From: Dermabacter sp.
GTDB taxonomy: Bacteria; Actinomycetota; Actinomycetes; Actinomycetales; Dermabacteraceae
NCBI GenBank assembly: GCA_030538475.1
Contig: JAUNTX010000008.1
Location: 76,728-117,050 of the forward strand
DNA: 40,323 bases
Reading direction: 5' to 3'
Positions 40,060 to 40,323 of the stretch are shown here, one piece after another. The first letter of the stretch is position 1. Every line of letters starts with the position of its first letter. The notes below the pieces were generated by a model. It was given only the letters and a program-made list of their open reading frames with translations. It did no database searches and was not told the origin of the DNA. Made by a program: the position numbers and the translations under genes.

Positions 40060-40143
40060 CCCGCGGCATCGTTTCGGCGTAGGGGAGTCCGGAGGGCGCT
40101 TCCGTGTCGAGGGGCGCGCCTGGCTGGGGTTGTGGGCCTGACG

Positions 40144-40198
40144 TGTCACCTCCCCTCACTCGCGAGTCACCTTCCCCTCTTCCGGGAGTCACCTTCCC
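40144..40198 (+). repeat. 22-bp tandem repeat, three copies
   Basis: GTCACCTCCCC, GTCACCTTCCC and GTCACCTTCCC begin at 40144, 40166 and 40188, exactly 22 bp apart. The second half of each unit is variable. No gene overlaps. Confidence 0.7.
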
Positions 40199-40323
40199 AG
40201 TGAGTCGCCCCCATCGAGAGCCTGCGCGCCGCACCCACCCTTCCGCTAGGCGTCTCCCGCGGCCATCGCACGCCCCGTTCGTGGTGTGTGCCACGTGGGG
40301 TGGTGGTGGGCTTGCGTGGCGGG

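Larger units (their letters stand above)
39526..40323. other. Gene-free, repeat-rich right end of the window
   Basis: About 800 bp with no convincing coding region; the longest frame (about 150 codons, minus strand, 39697-40149) is Arg/Ser/Pro-rich and covers the repeats. The stretch holds two related palindromes, a 28-bp direct repeat and a 22-bp tandem repeat, listed separately. Confidence 0.6.

Noticed and set aside
39697-40149. Minus-strand open frame of 150 codons
   Set aside because: It spans both palindromes and the direct repeats and has no domain-like segment.
39669-40198. CRISPR array at the right end
   Set aside because: Repeats are two or three copies with unequal spacing, repeat types differ, and no cas genes are present.

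Overview
The window is dense, very GC-rich DNA with strong G/C bias at third codon positions. It carries several classic actinobacterial marks: an MmpL transporter followed by a GAP/Sap-like membrane protein, an SNF2 helicase with a SWIM-domain partner, a Hanks-type kinase, RR-containing lipoprotein signal peptides, and many start codons 6-8 nt downstream of a -10 box, which suggests leaderless mRNAs. I read it as a chromosomal segment of a high-GC actinomycete (Actinomycetota). A Micrococcales/Actinomycetales-type host is plausible, but genus cannot be fixed from the sequence alone. There is no prophage, transposase, CRISPR array or rRNA.

Layout. 1-1.5 kb: a truncated PepSY lipoprotein (minus) diverges from a DsbA-like thiol-disulfide lipoprotein (plus). 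1.6-4.6 kb: MmpL exporter plus GAP-like membrane protein. 4.9-6.3 kb: an unknown alpha-helical protein. 6.3-9.4 kb (minus): a PLP decarboxylase and a POT-family peptide transporter. 9.6-13.8 kb (plus): a small GNAT protein, replicative helicase DnaB, a DUF2200 protein, an unknown protein and a Ser/Thr kinase. 13.9-22.1 kb (minus): a tight operon of ParA-like ATPase with a His-containing Walker A, HelZ-like SNF2 helicase, SWIM protein, beta-lactamase-fold serine hydrolase and spermidine-synthase-like methyltransferase. 22.1-22.8 kb has no protein gene but holds three consecutive stem-loops with C-rich loops, a candidate small RNA resembling the actinobacterial 6C class.

22.8-25.3 kb: an orphan OmpR-type winged-helix regulator, preceded by a 34-codon methionine-rich small ORF; then upp (minus) and divergent tadA (plus). 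25.4-28.1 kb: methionine ABC importer metN-metI-metQ ending in a strong terminator. 28.2-32.3 kb: two paralogous membrane-anchored proteins; the second matches the extracellular part of the first. 32.3-34.5 kb (minus): oligopeptidase B. 34.6 kb: tRNA-Ser(CGA) with promoter and terminator.

35.1-39.5 kb: an operon behind the best sigma70-type promoter of the window, with a palindrome over the -10/start. It encodes a PdxA-family dehydrogenase and the three subunits of a tripartite tricarboxylate transporter (binding lipoprotein, small and large membrane subunits), so it looks like an uptake-and-oxidation unit for a small, probably four-carbon, organic acid. The last 800 bp contain no convincing gene but are rich in repeats: two related long perfect palindromes flanking a pair of 28-bp direct repeats, and a 22-bp tandem repeat.
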